Positions 17,001 through 23,580 of a stretch of DNA of 64,000 bases are shown here, piece by piece. How positions within the stretch are numbered: position 1 is the first letter of the stretch; each line of letters starts with the position of its first letter. Location: the NCBI RefSeq assembly GCF_007641255.1, contig NZ_CP036259.1, positions 4,342,501-4,406,500 on the forward strand, in the 5' to 3' direction. The DNA comes from Sporomusa termitida (GTDB lineage Bacteria > Bacillota > Negativicutes > Sporomusales > Sporomusaceae). Made by a program: the position numbers and the translations under genes. The notes under the pieces are model-generated. The model did not search any database, had not been told where the DNA came from, and worked only from the letters and a program-made list of their open reading frames with translations.

Positions 17001-18880
17001 CAGTAATAACCCAGCTTCCCTTTAAAAATATCAACCGGCATGCCCGCATACATTTCCCAGTTGTAATAGAGCTCGCCCATGCCCGGTTCCGTATAGCCGG
17101 TGCCGATGTTGGCTTTAAAGCGGCGGTTGGCATTCCCGTTGATATTATGAGTCAGCCCCATGTTGAAGGTGGCGTTCGTGCCGAACAGGTTACTGTGGTC
17201 GACGCGGAAAATAGGGGCGAGGATCGTATCGGCGTCCACCTGCCAGGTATCCTGCAGGAAAAAGTGCTGCTTTTTGATTTCCGCCCGGCCTACCTGCTGG
17301 CGATTCTGCCGGCTGTTGTATTCTTCTTGAAACGTCTTCCCGTTATAAGTGGCGTCCCGATACCAATCGGCGTAATAATGGTTAATTGCGGAGGCATTGC
17401 TAAGAGTAAGCGATGGATTTTCTGCTTTCAGCTGTAGGGCAAACGCGTCCCGCCTGGCCACTACGTCCGCCGGGGCTCCTGTTGCGTAAGCTGTGTACTC
17501 GAGGAAATCCAGGTACGTAAAAGAGGGAACTATGTTTGCTCCATTTTCATCACGAGCGCCATACCATTCATAGTCCTGGTCATAGTACGGTACGCCGGCT
17601 TCATTTCGCACCAGCTCGTAATCATGCACGTTGGAGGCGGGCGCCCCGGTGCCGCCTTTGGTATAGAGATTCTTGTCATAATCCCAGGGGTCGATGTAGC
17701 GCGTATAGGTATCCGGCGCGCTTTTCAGCCGGCTCCCTACGCCGTTTTCCTTGATATAACCAAAACCATAAGTCAAAAGGTGCCTGTCATTGACCTGCGT
17801 ATTGGCCGACGCTTTGAGGTTCCATTGCTTATGTTCGATATCATCGATATAGTTTAAGGTGTTCTTCCCTTCGTATTGCGAATTGCTGTACCTGGAGGAC
17901 AGCGTGAGGTCGTCCTCATTCAGCTTCGCGTAGTCCAGGCCGATTTTCCAGTCCGTATTGCCGCCGTTATTCCCGCTGTAAGACAGCCGGTACGTATTCC
18001 GGTCCATCTCCCGTTTAAAATGCTGCTGCGGCTCCATGCCTGAGTCCGAATGCTTGACATACCGTTCGAGATCTTCATTCAGCCGGTCGATGTTGAATTC
18101 GAGCTTGTTCCGGTCATCGATCTCGTAGCTGCCGATCAAGCCGATATTCTTGATATCGCCATAGTAGCGCAGGGAGTTCCGTACATTCTCGCCGCCGGCC
18201 AGTCCGCCGAAATAGGTAGTCCCATAGACCGGCATGATCTCCCGCTTGCTGCCATATAAGCCTACCCGGAATTTTCCTACTTCGCCGGTATCGGCGCGCA
18301 GGAAGATATTCTGATAGGGAAATATATCCCCGTCGCCGCTGATCCGCCGTCCTTCGGCATTGACCTGCAAGCCCGGTTTAGACGCTGCCTTGCGGGTAAT
18401 AATATTGACGACCCCGCCGATCGCGTCGGCGCCATACTTCGCTGATGCCGCGCCCCGGATGATTTCGATGCGCTCTACATTCTCCGCCCCTAACCGCATC
18501 ACCTCATCACCGGCGCCGGAGTATTTGGCAAAGTCGCCCATGACGGGCTGGCCGTCCACTAAGATCAGCGTATGCCGCGGTTCGGCGCCCCGGATGGAAA
18601 CGCCTACCCGGCCCATGGCGTCGACGGTCCGGGTTACGCCGGTTTCATCGAAGATAATGTCTTCGACGCTTTTGGCCTGTTTGCGCTCAATATCCTCCTT
18701 GGTAATGATGGTGGTGCTTTGGGATTCGTATTTGGCTTCCTCCCTGGCGGCGTCCGCCTCGACGACGATGTCCCGGGTTTTGGCGGTGTCCTCGGCCGCC
18801 AGCGCCCCGCTCCACAGGGCAAATATATTGGCCGTCAACAAGGCGGCGACCGCGCAGCGGGCCCTTCTTTTTTTACTCAA
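14090..18880 (-). CDS. TonB-dependent receptor fused to a porin-like second barrel (TBDR1)
   Basis: A 1596-residue outer-membrane protein, about twice the usual receptor length. It has a signal peptide (1-29), then a TonB-box-like RDIVVEA (about 35), a plug with SIRGAEPRHTLILVDGQPVM and GADAIGGVVNIITRK, and a barrel ending near residue 862 with RVYKIGLNMKFG, a normal receptor terminus. After an Ala/Thr/Asp-rich linker a second domain runs from about 905 to 1596. Its start (VELIGDYQARWN, then FEQRLRVGIDARIGDKT) resembles the OmpM porin encoded at 44695-46173, and it ends in TRRF. A variable segment of about 280 residues interrupts this second barrel. TTG start behind GGGGGAATCACC. Last gene of the exbB-exbD-tonB unit; heme is the likely ligand from the hutW context. 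Confidence 0.9.
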   Translation of the reverse strand: MSKKRRARCAVAALLTANIFALWSGALAAEDTAKTRDIVVEADAAREEAKYESQSTTIITKEDIERKQAKSVEDIIFDETGVTRTVDAMGRVGVSIRGAEPRHTLILVDGQPVMGDFAKYSGAGDEVMRLGAENVERIEIIRGAASAKYGADAIGGVVNIITRKAASKPGLQVNAEGRRISGDGDIFPYQNIFLRADTGEVGKFRVGLYGSKREIMPVYGTTYFGGLAGGENVRNSLRYYGDIKNIGLIGSYEIDDRNKLEFNIDRLNEDLERYVKHSDSGMEPQQHFKREMDRNTYRLSYSGNNGGNTDWKIGLDYAKLNEDDLTLSSRYSNSQYEGKNTLNYIDDIEHKQWNLKASANTQVNDRHLLTYGFGYIKENGVGSRLKSAPDTYTRYIDPWDYDKNLYTKGGTGAPASNVHDYELVRNEAGVPYYDQDYEWYGARDENGANIVPSFTYLDFLEYTAYATGAPADVVARRDAFALQLKAENPSLTLSNASAINHYYADWYRDATYNGKTFQEEYNSRQNRQQVGRAEIKKQHFFLQDTWQVDADTILAPIFRVDHSNLFGTNATFNMGLTHNINGNANRRFKANIGTGYTEPGMGELYYNWEMYAGMPVDIFKGKLGYYWVGNPDLKPEKSVNFDIGIEGENKNTSARFNVFHNRIDDYMSTYFTGYLMDFGPTDSEGWKWLAPPDMIYSFKNIGKAEITGAEAEVQQKFGRHWTGKLGYTYLYALNKSDPDMPRQLLDKPQHKVDIGITYENLKGGWRSSLWGNYYINMLDSNSVANNGNYLEYDENGDLKYNFAEGGKQTYEKKTFGLWNLLIQKDLSKDSLAYFGIDNLFNHRDDDRAFQERVYKIGLNMKFGAAAGSKKEADSQTDSAATDAPAATQAAENWFIEKPFDADKKEGVELIGDYQARWNANTGKNKPEARETAGASVGDAAKNIFEKADHGFEQRLRVGIDARIGDKTNVTVLGSAAGMSGVDTAYDAAGSKGLNEQRLEKAEITQNVKKWDFTAGRLTEPLGVTGYWFDKEYDGGRAVWTNKQTQVRIGYGDFSHSTGITDSAYTHATHQVFFRAPTRTEWLGYDTNDYPEEGAPYKDKVVSVDGYQGLYQKLAQAASLEEQQQIINQYLEVIKQDDPAAYDTITSMQMNPSINTFAWQKVTVTAEGTGEKLGEYIVMVNPSGNNSFRTTERVSYADFFDQEALEAAAAGTWDKIEPSLEASGVTREWIGQNNSVFLSEGYYNFTTTFLGYGEYTGDEIFRELAVRDWAIPVDEFDASAFTVLTKDEAKAKAITSLWDSQNTFKQLWTRVNYSPSTGGFPEGRITGGADVGVTVRNIISNMANVVTWGPEDRSSLPLELLEQLEGKVIRVSGTVLVQDRIPAIHNAAFVQAKQQLGDNLGIQAWYLRSVNDKQHGIAVANGDTNDVYTFDQLANVVGVGAKWKLNDQITFSYDRGRNLTDFGRFMNGKTLYSHTAGTSDFALAGRQAGGTPRFWVARVDIGRSDTEQPGSWNAFADYKHFEHGSFFGGNGTEGVPDRYLDGIRSVTVGAGYVPAKDFLLEAFYTFDAKGTGKRDTLYGPENFKLGDYTRVQLTRRF

Positions 18881-18967
18881 GGTGATTCCCCCTGGTTTCT
18901 TAAACTTTCTCTTGGTTCCGGCCCCATTCAGGCTGGCGGCCGGCGGGCATTGGCCTCATAATTTTGA

Positions 18968-19687
18968 TTACTTTAACACAAAATGGACGGTGGTTGTAAA
19001 GCTTACCGGCGCTTTGAGCGCATTGGGATAGGGGCATACGGCGCGTATGGCCTGCAGGGCGGCCTGTTCCAGCAGGCGGGTGGCCGAACCGACGGTACTG
19101 GCGCTTACCAGATTGCCGTCCGCATCCAGTGTGACCGCTACCGTAACCGTTCCCTGCATATTGCGTTTTACCGCCATATAAGGGTACTGCTTGTTGGCGT
19201 CAACCGCGTTGGCGAAGCCGTTGAAATCAAAGGGGCCGCTGCCGGGGCCGGCGACGCCGCTGCTGCCGCTGCCCGCACCGTAACCGCTGCCTTCGCCATA
19301 ACCGCGCCCGTCACCCGCCCCGTCGCCGTCGCCGGCCCCGCTGCCGGCCCCGCTGCTGCCGGCAATGCTGGTTTTGGCAGCGGCAGCCGGCGCCGCTACC
19401 GGGGCGGCGGCGGGTACGGCAATGCTTTCCGGCGCCAGGGCCGCCGGTTCCGGCGGCGTCTCCGGCTCCGGCTCCGGCTCCGGCTGGACTTCCGCAGGTT
19501 GCGGCGTGCCGCCGCCCGCCTGACCGCTGCCCTGCTGATAATCCACCATATCGAGATCAATGACATATTCCGCTTCCGGCCGGTGGATCATATTGCCGCT
19601 AAAGACCAGTCCGAAGCAAATGGCCACAGCCAGGTGAAAAAGCCCCGAATACAGGAACGCCCGCCGCCAGCTGCAATATTCTGTCAT
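18968..19687 (-). CDS. tonB: TonB energy transducer
   Basis: A 239-residue TonB protein carrying inner-membrane proton-motive force to the receptors. One N-terminal membrane anchor (about 10-30) is followed by a Pro/Glu repeat (PEPEPEPETPPEP), an Ala-rich and a long Gly/Ser/Asp-rich spacer (120-160), then the C-terminal domain with YPYMAVKRNMQGTVTVAVTL. The Gly-rich spacer in place of a longer Pro/Lys rod is unusual. ATG 19687 follows AAGGTG and starts 4 nt after exbD ends; a longer in-frame start was rejected because it lies inside exbD. It is followed after 87 bp by TBDR1. Confidence 0.93.
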   Translation of the reverse strand: MTEYCSWRRAFLYSGLFHLAVAICFGLVFSGNMIHRPEAEYVIDLDMVDYQQGSGQAGGGTPQPAEVQPEPEPEPETPPEPAALAPESIAVPAAAPVAAPAAAAKTSIAGSSGAGSGAGDGDGAGDGRGYGEGSGYGAGSGSSGVAGPGSGPFDFNGFANAVDANKQYPYMAVKRNMQGTVTVAVTLDADGNLVSASTVGSATRLLEQAALQAIRAVCPYPNALKAPVSFTTTVHFVLK

Positions 19688-19691
19688 GAAA

Positions 19692-20102
19692 TCACCTTGC
19701 TTTCTTTTCCGCGGCAATACCCAGTTTTTTTACGCCGGCCCCTTTAAGCATATCCATGACCGCTACCACCTGGCCGTGAGAGGTTGACTTATCGGCCTGC
19801 AGGATTACTGCCAACTGCGGATTGGCCGCTGCTTGCGCCTGCAGTTGCGCGGCTGCGCCCTCAAGCGACACAAATTGGCCGTCCAGGGCGATCCGGCCGG
19901 CTGCATCAACGCTGATAATCACCGGCAGCTGGGACGGCACCTCCGCCCGCGCCGCCTGGGGCAGCTGCACGGCCAGCGCCCGTTGGGTGGTCGTTTGCAA
20001 GCTGTTCATCATAAAAAAGACCAGCAGAAAGAAAATAATATCGATCATGGGAATAATCATAAATGACGGTGGGGAAATACCGCGGCCATTTCTGAATTTC
20101 AT
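19692..20102 (-). CDS. exbD: ExbD biopolymer transport protein
   Basis: A 136-residue proton-channel subunit of the TonB motor. The single membrane helix contains the essential aspartate (D21 in FMIIPMIDIIFFLLVFFM), and the periplasmic domain contains VILQADKSTSHGQVV. ATG 20102 overlaps the exbB stop by 4 nt and lies behind GGAAG. A longer reading to 20222 was rejected because those extra residues fall wholly within exbB in another frame. Confidence 0.94.
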   Translation of the reverse strand: MKFRNGRGISPPSFMIIPMIDIIFFLLVFFMMNSLQTTTQRALAVQLPQAARAEVPSQLPVIISVDAAGRIALDGQFVSLEGAAAQLQAQAAANPQLAVILQADKSTSHGQVVAVMDMLKGAGVKKLGIAAEKKAR

Positions 20103-20731
20103 GCCGCTTCCCTCCGCTTGTGTTCTAACACGGAGAAGCACAGGTCCTCCGTGGCGGTCAGGACCGTATCGAATTGATGGGAAAAGAAAGTATGGATGAC
20201 AAACGCCAGTATGGCCACGCACAGGCCAGCCGCCGTCGCCACCAGCGCTTCCCCGACCCCGCCGCTGATAGCCGCCGCGCCGCCGCCGGAGCCGTCCATG
20301 ACGCTGAAGGAGCCGATCATGCCGATAACCGTGCCGAGCAAGCCGAGCAACGGGGCAACGGTAACGATAGCGCTCAGGTAGTCAAGATGCTTTTTCAGGC
20401 CGGTTACCTCTACCGCCATCCGTTCTTCAAACGCCGCCTTTACCGTCATTGTGCCAGCCTGGGGGTAGCGGGCCTGCAGCAGGCCGGCTTTTACCGTCCG
20501 GCTCATGACCGTATCGAAGGCATCGCAGACGGCGATGGCCCCGTCCCAGTCCCGGGCCGCCAGAGCATCGCGGATCTGCGCTCTCAGCCCGTCGCCGTCC
20601 CGCCGGTGGCGGCGGTAGTAATACGCCCGTTCGGCGGCGATCATCACCGCCAGCAACGAACAAATTAACAGGGGATACATGACAAAACCGCCTTTGTGAA
20701 ATAAATGAACCAAATAGATAAATCCGTCCAC
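20099..20731 (-). CDS. exbB: ExbB motor protein
   Basis: A 210-residue TolQ/ExbB-family protein with three membrane helices: one at 17-35, and a pair around VAPLLGLLGTVIGMIGSF and GEALVATAAGLCVAI. It forms the proton-conducting pentamer around ExbD. The start is GTG 20731. It is the first gene of the exbB-exbD-tonB-TBDR1 unit, about 70 bp downstream of the terminator in leader copy B. Its first 16 codons reappear upstream of TBDR2 (28268-28315), evidence of a past duplication. Confidence 0.94.
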   Translation of the reverse strand: MDGFIYLVHLFHKGGFVMYPLLICSLLAVMIAAERAYYYRRHRRDGDGLRAQIRDALAARDWDGAIAVCDAFDTVMSRTVKAGLLQARYPQAGTMTVKAAFEERMAVEVTGLKKHLDYLSAIVTVAPLLGLLGTVIGMIGSFSVMDGSGGGAAAISGGVGEALVATAAGLCVAILAFVIHTFFSHQFDTVLTATEDLCFSVLEHKRREAA

Positions 20732-20801
20732 TGTTTACACCTCTGCTCTATTAATTAGGAAACGCCCAACAGCAATTCGCTGCCAAAATTTAACAGCCGG
20801 C

Positions 20802-20934
20802 AAAAAGAAGAACTCCGCGCGTAATGTAGTTACGCAACGGAGCTCCCAGCTCTCTTTTTACACTCTGCGCTCAGCTGATTTAGATCAGCAGGCAGTGCAT
20901 TACTATTTTAAATTAGTTCCTTTTTCTGATGTTT
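20802..20934 (-). promoter_or_regulatory. Leader RNA copy B with intrinsic terminator
   Basis: Second copy of the leader, before exbB. Elements in order on the minus strand are GCACT/AGTGT outer stem (20898 to 20861), inner hairpin GCTGAT-CTAA-ATCAGC, small hairpin GAGCT-GGG-AGCTC, and terminator CTCCG-TT-GCGTAA with TTACGC-G-CGGAG (20842-20813), then a U-rich tract. The inner hairpin is GCTGAT/ATCAGC here but CCTGAT/ATCAGG in copy A: both sides changed together, which supports a conserved RNA fold. Confidence 0.78.
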
Positions 20935-20963
20935 ATTATACTAATAGTGAGAATCATTGTCAA
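20935..20963 (-). promoter_or_regulatory. Sigma-A promoter with Fur-like box (unit B)
   Basis: TTGACA, 17-bp spacer, TATAAT on the minus strand, with ATGATTCTCACT in the spacer. It drives exbB-exbD-tonB-TBDR1. Its -10 element is exactly the first six bases of the 343-bp direct repeat made by the IS insertion, so an intact duplicate of the promoter exists at 23238-23266. Confidence 0.85.
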
Positions 20964-21046
20964 TAGTTATTTAAATTGACTTGTGCTAATGTCGCTATGG
21001 ATAATCAGGGGTTGTACAAGACCAATGGACGGTGGTGCTGTCTTGC

Positions 21047-21277
21047 TTAGAACCTGCGCGTCAATTGCACTCGCGTATAATCGCCCAGTTTGAAATTCTC
21101 TGCTCCGTACAGCGTATCCCGTTTTCCCGTCCCTTTCGCATCAAAGGTATAGAACGCTTCCAGCAGGAAGTCTTTGGCCGGTACATAGCCGGCTCCCAGC
21201 GTAAAGCTGCGGATACCGTCCAGATACCGGTCCGGCACCCCTTCGGTGCCGTTGCCGCCAAAGAACGAACCATGCTC
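21047..21277 (-). pseudogene. Duplicated 3' fragment of TBDR2
   Basis: The last 76 codons of the receptor-porin fusion (HGSFFGGNGTEGVPDRYLDG through TRRF), identical to the end of TBDR2 and cut at the IS end. A frame runs a few codons into the IS, but there is no promoter, ribosome-binding site or signal peptide. It is a by-product of the target duplication, not a gene. Confidence 0.92.
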
Positions 21278-21412
21278 GGGTTTTTGACAGTTGAATAATA
21301 CCAAAAACGCTGGAAGCCTTGATTTAGGCTTATTTTTTTGTCAAAATCCCCACTTATATATTGCGTGATATAGCGTGATGTGGTATAATATAAGTAGTTT
21401 GGGGGTCTGCTT

Positions 21413-23143
21413 ATGCGATTGAAAGTATCACGTTCCAAAAATTCCGCCTCCCTTTATGTCACAAAAACAGTTTATGTTGATAAAAAAGAAAAGACCATTA
21501 CCGTTGAAAAGCTTGGCACGGAAAAAGAACTCCGGGAAAAGCTCAATGGGCAGGATCCTTATGTGTGGGCAAAAGCGTATATTGATAAATTAACTAAAAA
21601 GGAAAAAGAAGCAGCTGGACATATCTTTATAAAGCGATCCCAGTCCAAGCTTATCCCTAAAGGGGACCAGGTATCCTTCAATGGTGGCTATCTTTTTCTC
21701 CAACAGTTGTACCATGACTTAAACCTTCATCATATTTGCCGCTCTATTTCTGAACGCTATAAATTTTCGTTTCCCCTTGATTCGATTCTCTCAAGGCTGG
21801 TTTATGGCAGAATTCTATTTCCTGCCTCTAAGCTCAATACCTGCCAGCTTTCCAAGACGCTTCTGGAACAGCCTGATTTTGAAATCCAGCATGTTTACCG
21901 TGCTCTTGAAGTCATTGCCAAAGAATCCGATTTTATTCAAGCTGAGCTTTACAAAAATAGCCTGGCTGTCTCAAAACGCAATGATACAATTCTTTACTAC
22001 GACTGTACCAACTATTTTTTTGAAATTGAGCAGGAAAGTGGCGATAAACAGTATGGCCCTTCCAAAGAAAACAGGCCCAATCCGATTGTGGAAATGGGAC
22101 TGTTTATGGATGGGGATGGCATTCCCCTTGCTTTTTGCATTCACAGCGGCAACACTAATGAACAACTTACCCTACAGCCGTTAGAAAAAAAGATTCTTAC
22201 GGATTTCTCTCTGGCTAAATTTATTGTTTGTACGGATGCCGGACTCTCTTCCATCGATAATCGCAAATTCAATGACAAGAAAGACCGTGCCTTTATTACC
22301 ACTCAGTCTGTGAGAAAGCTGAAAAAACATCTCAAGCAGTGGGCTTTAGCTACAGAGGGCTGGTCTCTGCCTCAGGTAAGGGGAGCGTTTGATATTTCCC
22401 AAATAGCTCAGTCCGAAGAGGCCAAAGAAAACTATCAGAACGCCACCTTCTACAAGGAGCGCTGGATAAAAGAAGACGGTTTAGAGCAGAAGCTCATCGT
22501 TACTTTCTCTTTCAAATACCAAAACTACCAGCGATGTATCCGAAGCCGGCAGATAGAACGCGCCTGTAAACTGCTTGAATCAAATCCTTCCTCATTAAAA
22601 AAACACCGCCAGACTGATTGTAAGCGTTTTATCTCAAGGACAAATGTGACAACTGAAGGTGAAATTGCCAAAAATGAATTCTACACTATCGATCAGGAAA
22701 TCATCGCAAACGAAGAAGCTTATGATGGCTTCTATGCCGTCTGCACAAATCTCGAAGAGGATGCTCCTGCTATTACTAAGATCAATCACAAGCGTTGGGA
22801 AATAGAAGAATGTTTTCGCCTGTTAAAATCCGATTTCAGGGCAAGACCGGTATATCTTAGCCGGGATGACCGGATTAAAGCACATTTTACAACCTGTTTT
22901 TTAGCACTAACAATCTACAGATATCTGGAAAAAAGGGTAAAAGAAAATTTTACAAGCACCGAAATCATTAGCCAGCTACGGACCATGAATTTTTATTGCG
23001 TTCCTGGAGAAGGGTATGTTCCCACTTATACCAGAACCGATTTTACCGATGCTCTACATGAGACTTTTGGCTTCCGTACCGATTATGAGATTGTAGGTAC
23101 AAAGCAAATGAAAAAAATTTTTAAGTCTACAAAAAAACAATAA
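21413..23143 (+). CDS. IS1634-family transposase
   Basis: A 576-residue DDE transposase of the IS4/IS1634 group. Likely catalytic residues are D in ILYYDCTNYF, D in FIVCTDAGLSS, and E in KRWEIEECFRLLKSDFRAR. The N-terminal 110 residues are basic and fit a DNA-binding domain. ATG 21413 lies just downstream of the element's own promoter. The amino-acid sequence is identical to that of copy 2, so both copies are young and probably active. Base composition is more AT-rich than the surrounding receptor genes. Confidence 0.95.
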   Translation: MRLKVSRSKNSASLYVTKTVYVDKKEKTITVEKLGTEKELREKLNGQDPYVWAKAYIDKLTKKEKEAAGHIFIKRSQSKLIPKGDQVSFNGGYLFLQQLYHDLNLHHICRSISERYKFSFPLDSILSRLVYGRILFPASKLNTCQLSKTLLEQPDFEIQHVYRALEVIAKESDFIQAELYKNSLAVSKRNDTILYYDCTNYFFEIEQESGDKQYGPSKENRPNPIVEMGLFMDGDGIPLAFCIHSGNTNEQLTLQPLEKKILTDFSLAKFIVCTDAGLSSIDNRKFNDKKDRAFITTQSVRKLKKHLKQWALATEGWSLPQVRGAFDISQIAQSEEAKENYQNATFYKERWIKEDGLEQKLIVTFSFKYQNYQRCIRSRQIERACKLLESNPSSLKKHRQTDCKRFISRTNVTTEGEIAKNEFYTIDQEIIANEEAYDGFYAVCTNLEEDAPAITKINHKRWEIEECFRLLKSDFRARPVYLSRDDRIKAHFTTCFLALTIYRYLEKRVKENFTSTEIISQLRTMNFYCVPGEGYVPTYTRTDFTDALHETFGFRTDYEIVGTKQMKKIFKSTKKQ

Positions 23144-23167
23144 AAGGTACGCATTTTTTTGCTTCTT

Positions 23168-23216
23168 AAAATAGTCTGAAACGCCTTATATACAAGGCGT
23201 TTCAGACTATTTTTAT
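23168..23216. terminator. Long hairpin ending the transposase transcript
   Basis: A perfect stem of about 17 bp, ATAGTCTGAAACGCCTT against AAGGCGTTTCAGACTAT, separated by ATATAC, followed by TTTTTAT. It is symmetrical, so it should also stop the antisense transcript that starts from the duplicated promoter just to its right. The same hairpin is at about 36082-36130 in copy 2. Confidence 0.85.
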
Positions 23217-23237
23217 CTCCCAACTGTCAAAGATGGG

Positions 23238-23580
23238 ATTATACTAATAGTGAGAATCATTGTCAATAGTTATTTAAATTGACTTGTGCTAATGTCGCTA
23301 TGGATAATCAGGGGTTGTACAAGACCAATGGACGGTGGTGCTGTCTTGCTTAGAACCTGCGCGTCAATTGCACTCGCGTATAATCGCCCAGTTTGAAATT
23401 CTCTGCTCCGTACAGCGTATCCCGTTTTCCCGTCCCTTTCGCATCAAAGGTATAGAACGCTTCCAGCAGGAAGTCTTTGGCCGGTACATAGCCGGCTCCC
23501 AGCGTAAAGCTGCGGATACCGTCCAGATACCGGTCCGGCACCCCTTCGGTGCCGTTGCCGCCAAAGAACGAACCATGCTC
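23238..23580. repeat. Long target-site duplication, right copy (343 bp)
   Basis: Identical to 20935-21277. Its first 29 bases are a full copy of the unit B promoter pointing into the IS right end, and from 23350 it supplies the end of TBDR2, so that gene stayed complete despite the insertion. Confidence 0.92.

Larger units (their letters stand above)
20935..21277. repeat. Long target-site duplication, left copy (343 bp)
   Basis: Identical by eye over its whole length to 23238-23580. It holds the unit B promoter and the last 76 codons of TBDR2. It directly abuts the IS left end (GGGTTTTTGACAG). The homologous region of TBDR1 is clearly diverged, so this repeat comes from the insertion and not from the older gene duplication. 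Confidence 0.92.
21278..23237 (+). mobile_element. IS1634-type insertion sequence, copy 1 (1960 bp)
   Basis: A complete element. Its ends share TTTGACAGTTG as imperfect inverted repeats (GGGTTTTTGACAGTTG left; CCCATCTTTGACAGTTG right, read inward). It carries one transposase gene with a TTGCGT-17-TATAAT promoter (21361-21389). A terminator-like hairpin AAGCC/GGCTT with a T-run (about 21316-21340) shields the gene from outside transcription, and a long perfect hairpin lies after the gene (about 23172-23212). It is the same length as, and by eye identical in sequence to, copy 2 in opposite orientation. It is flanked by 343-bp direct repeats. Confidence 0.93.

Noticed and set aside
19168-19365. 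Gly/Ala-rich repeats as a tandem-repeat array or a separate gene
   Set aside because: They are the low-complexity spacer of TonB and its shadow frames; no regular repeat unit is maintained.
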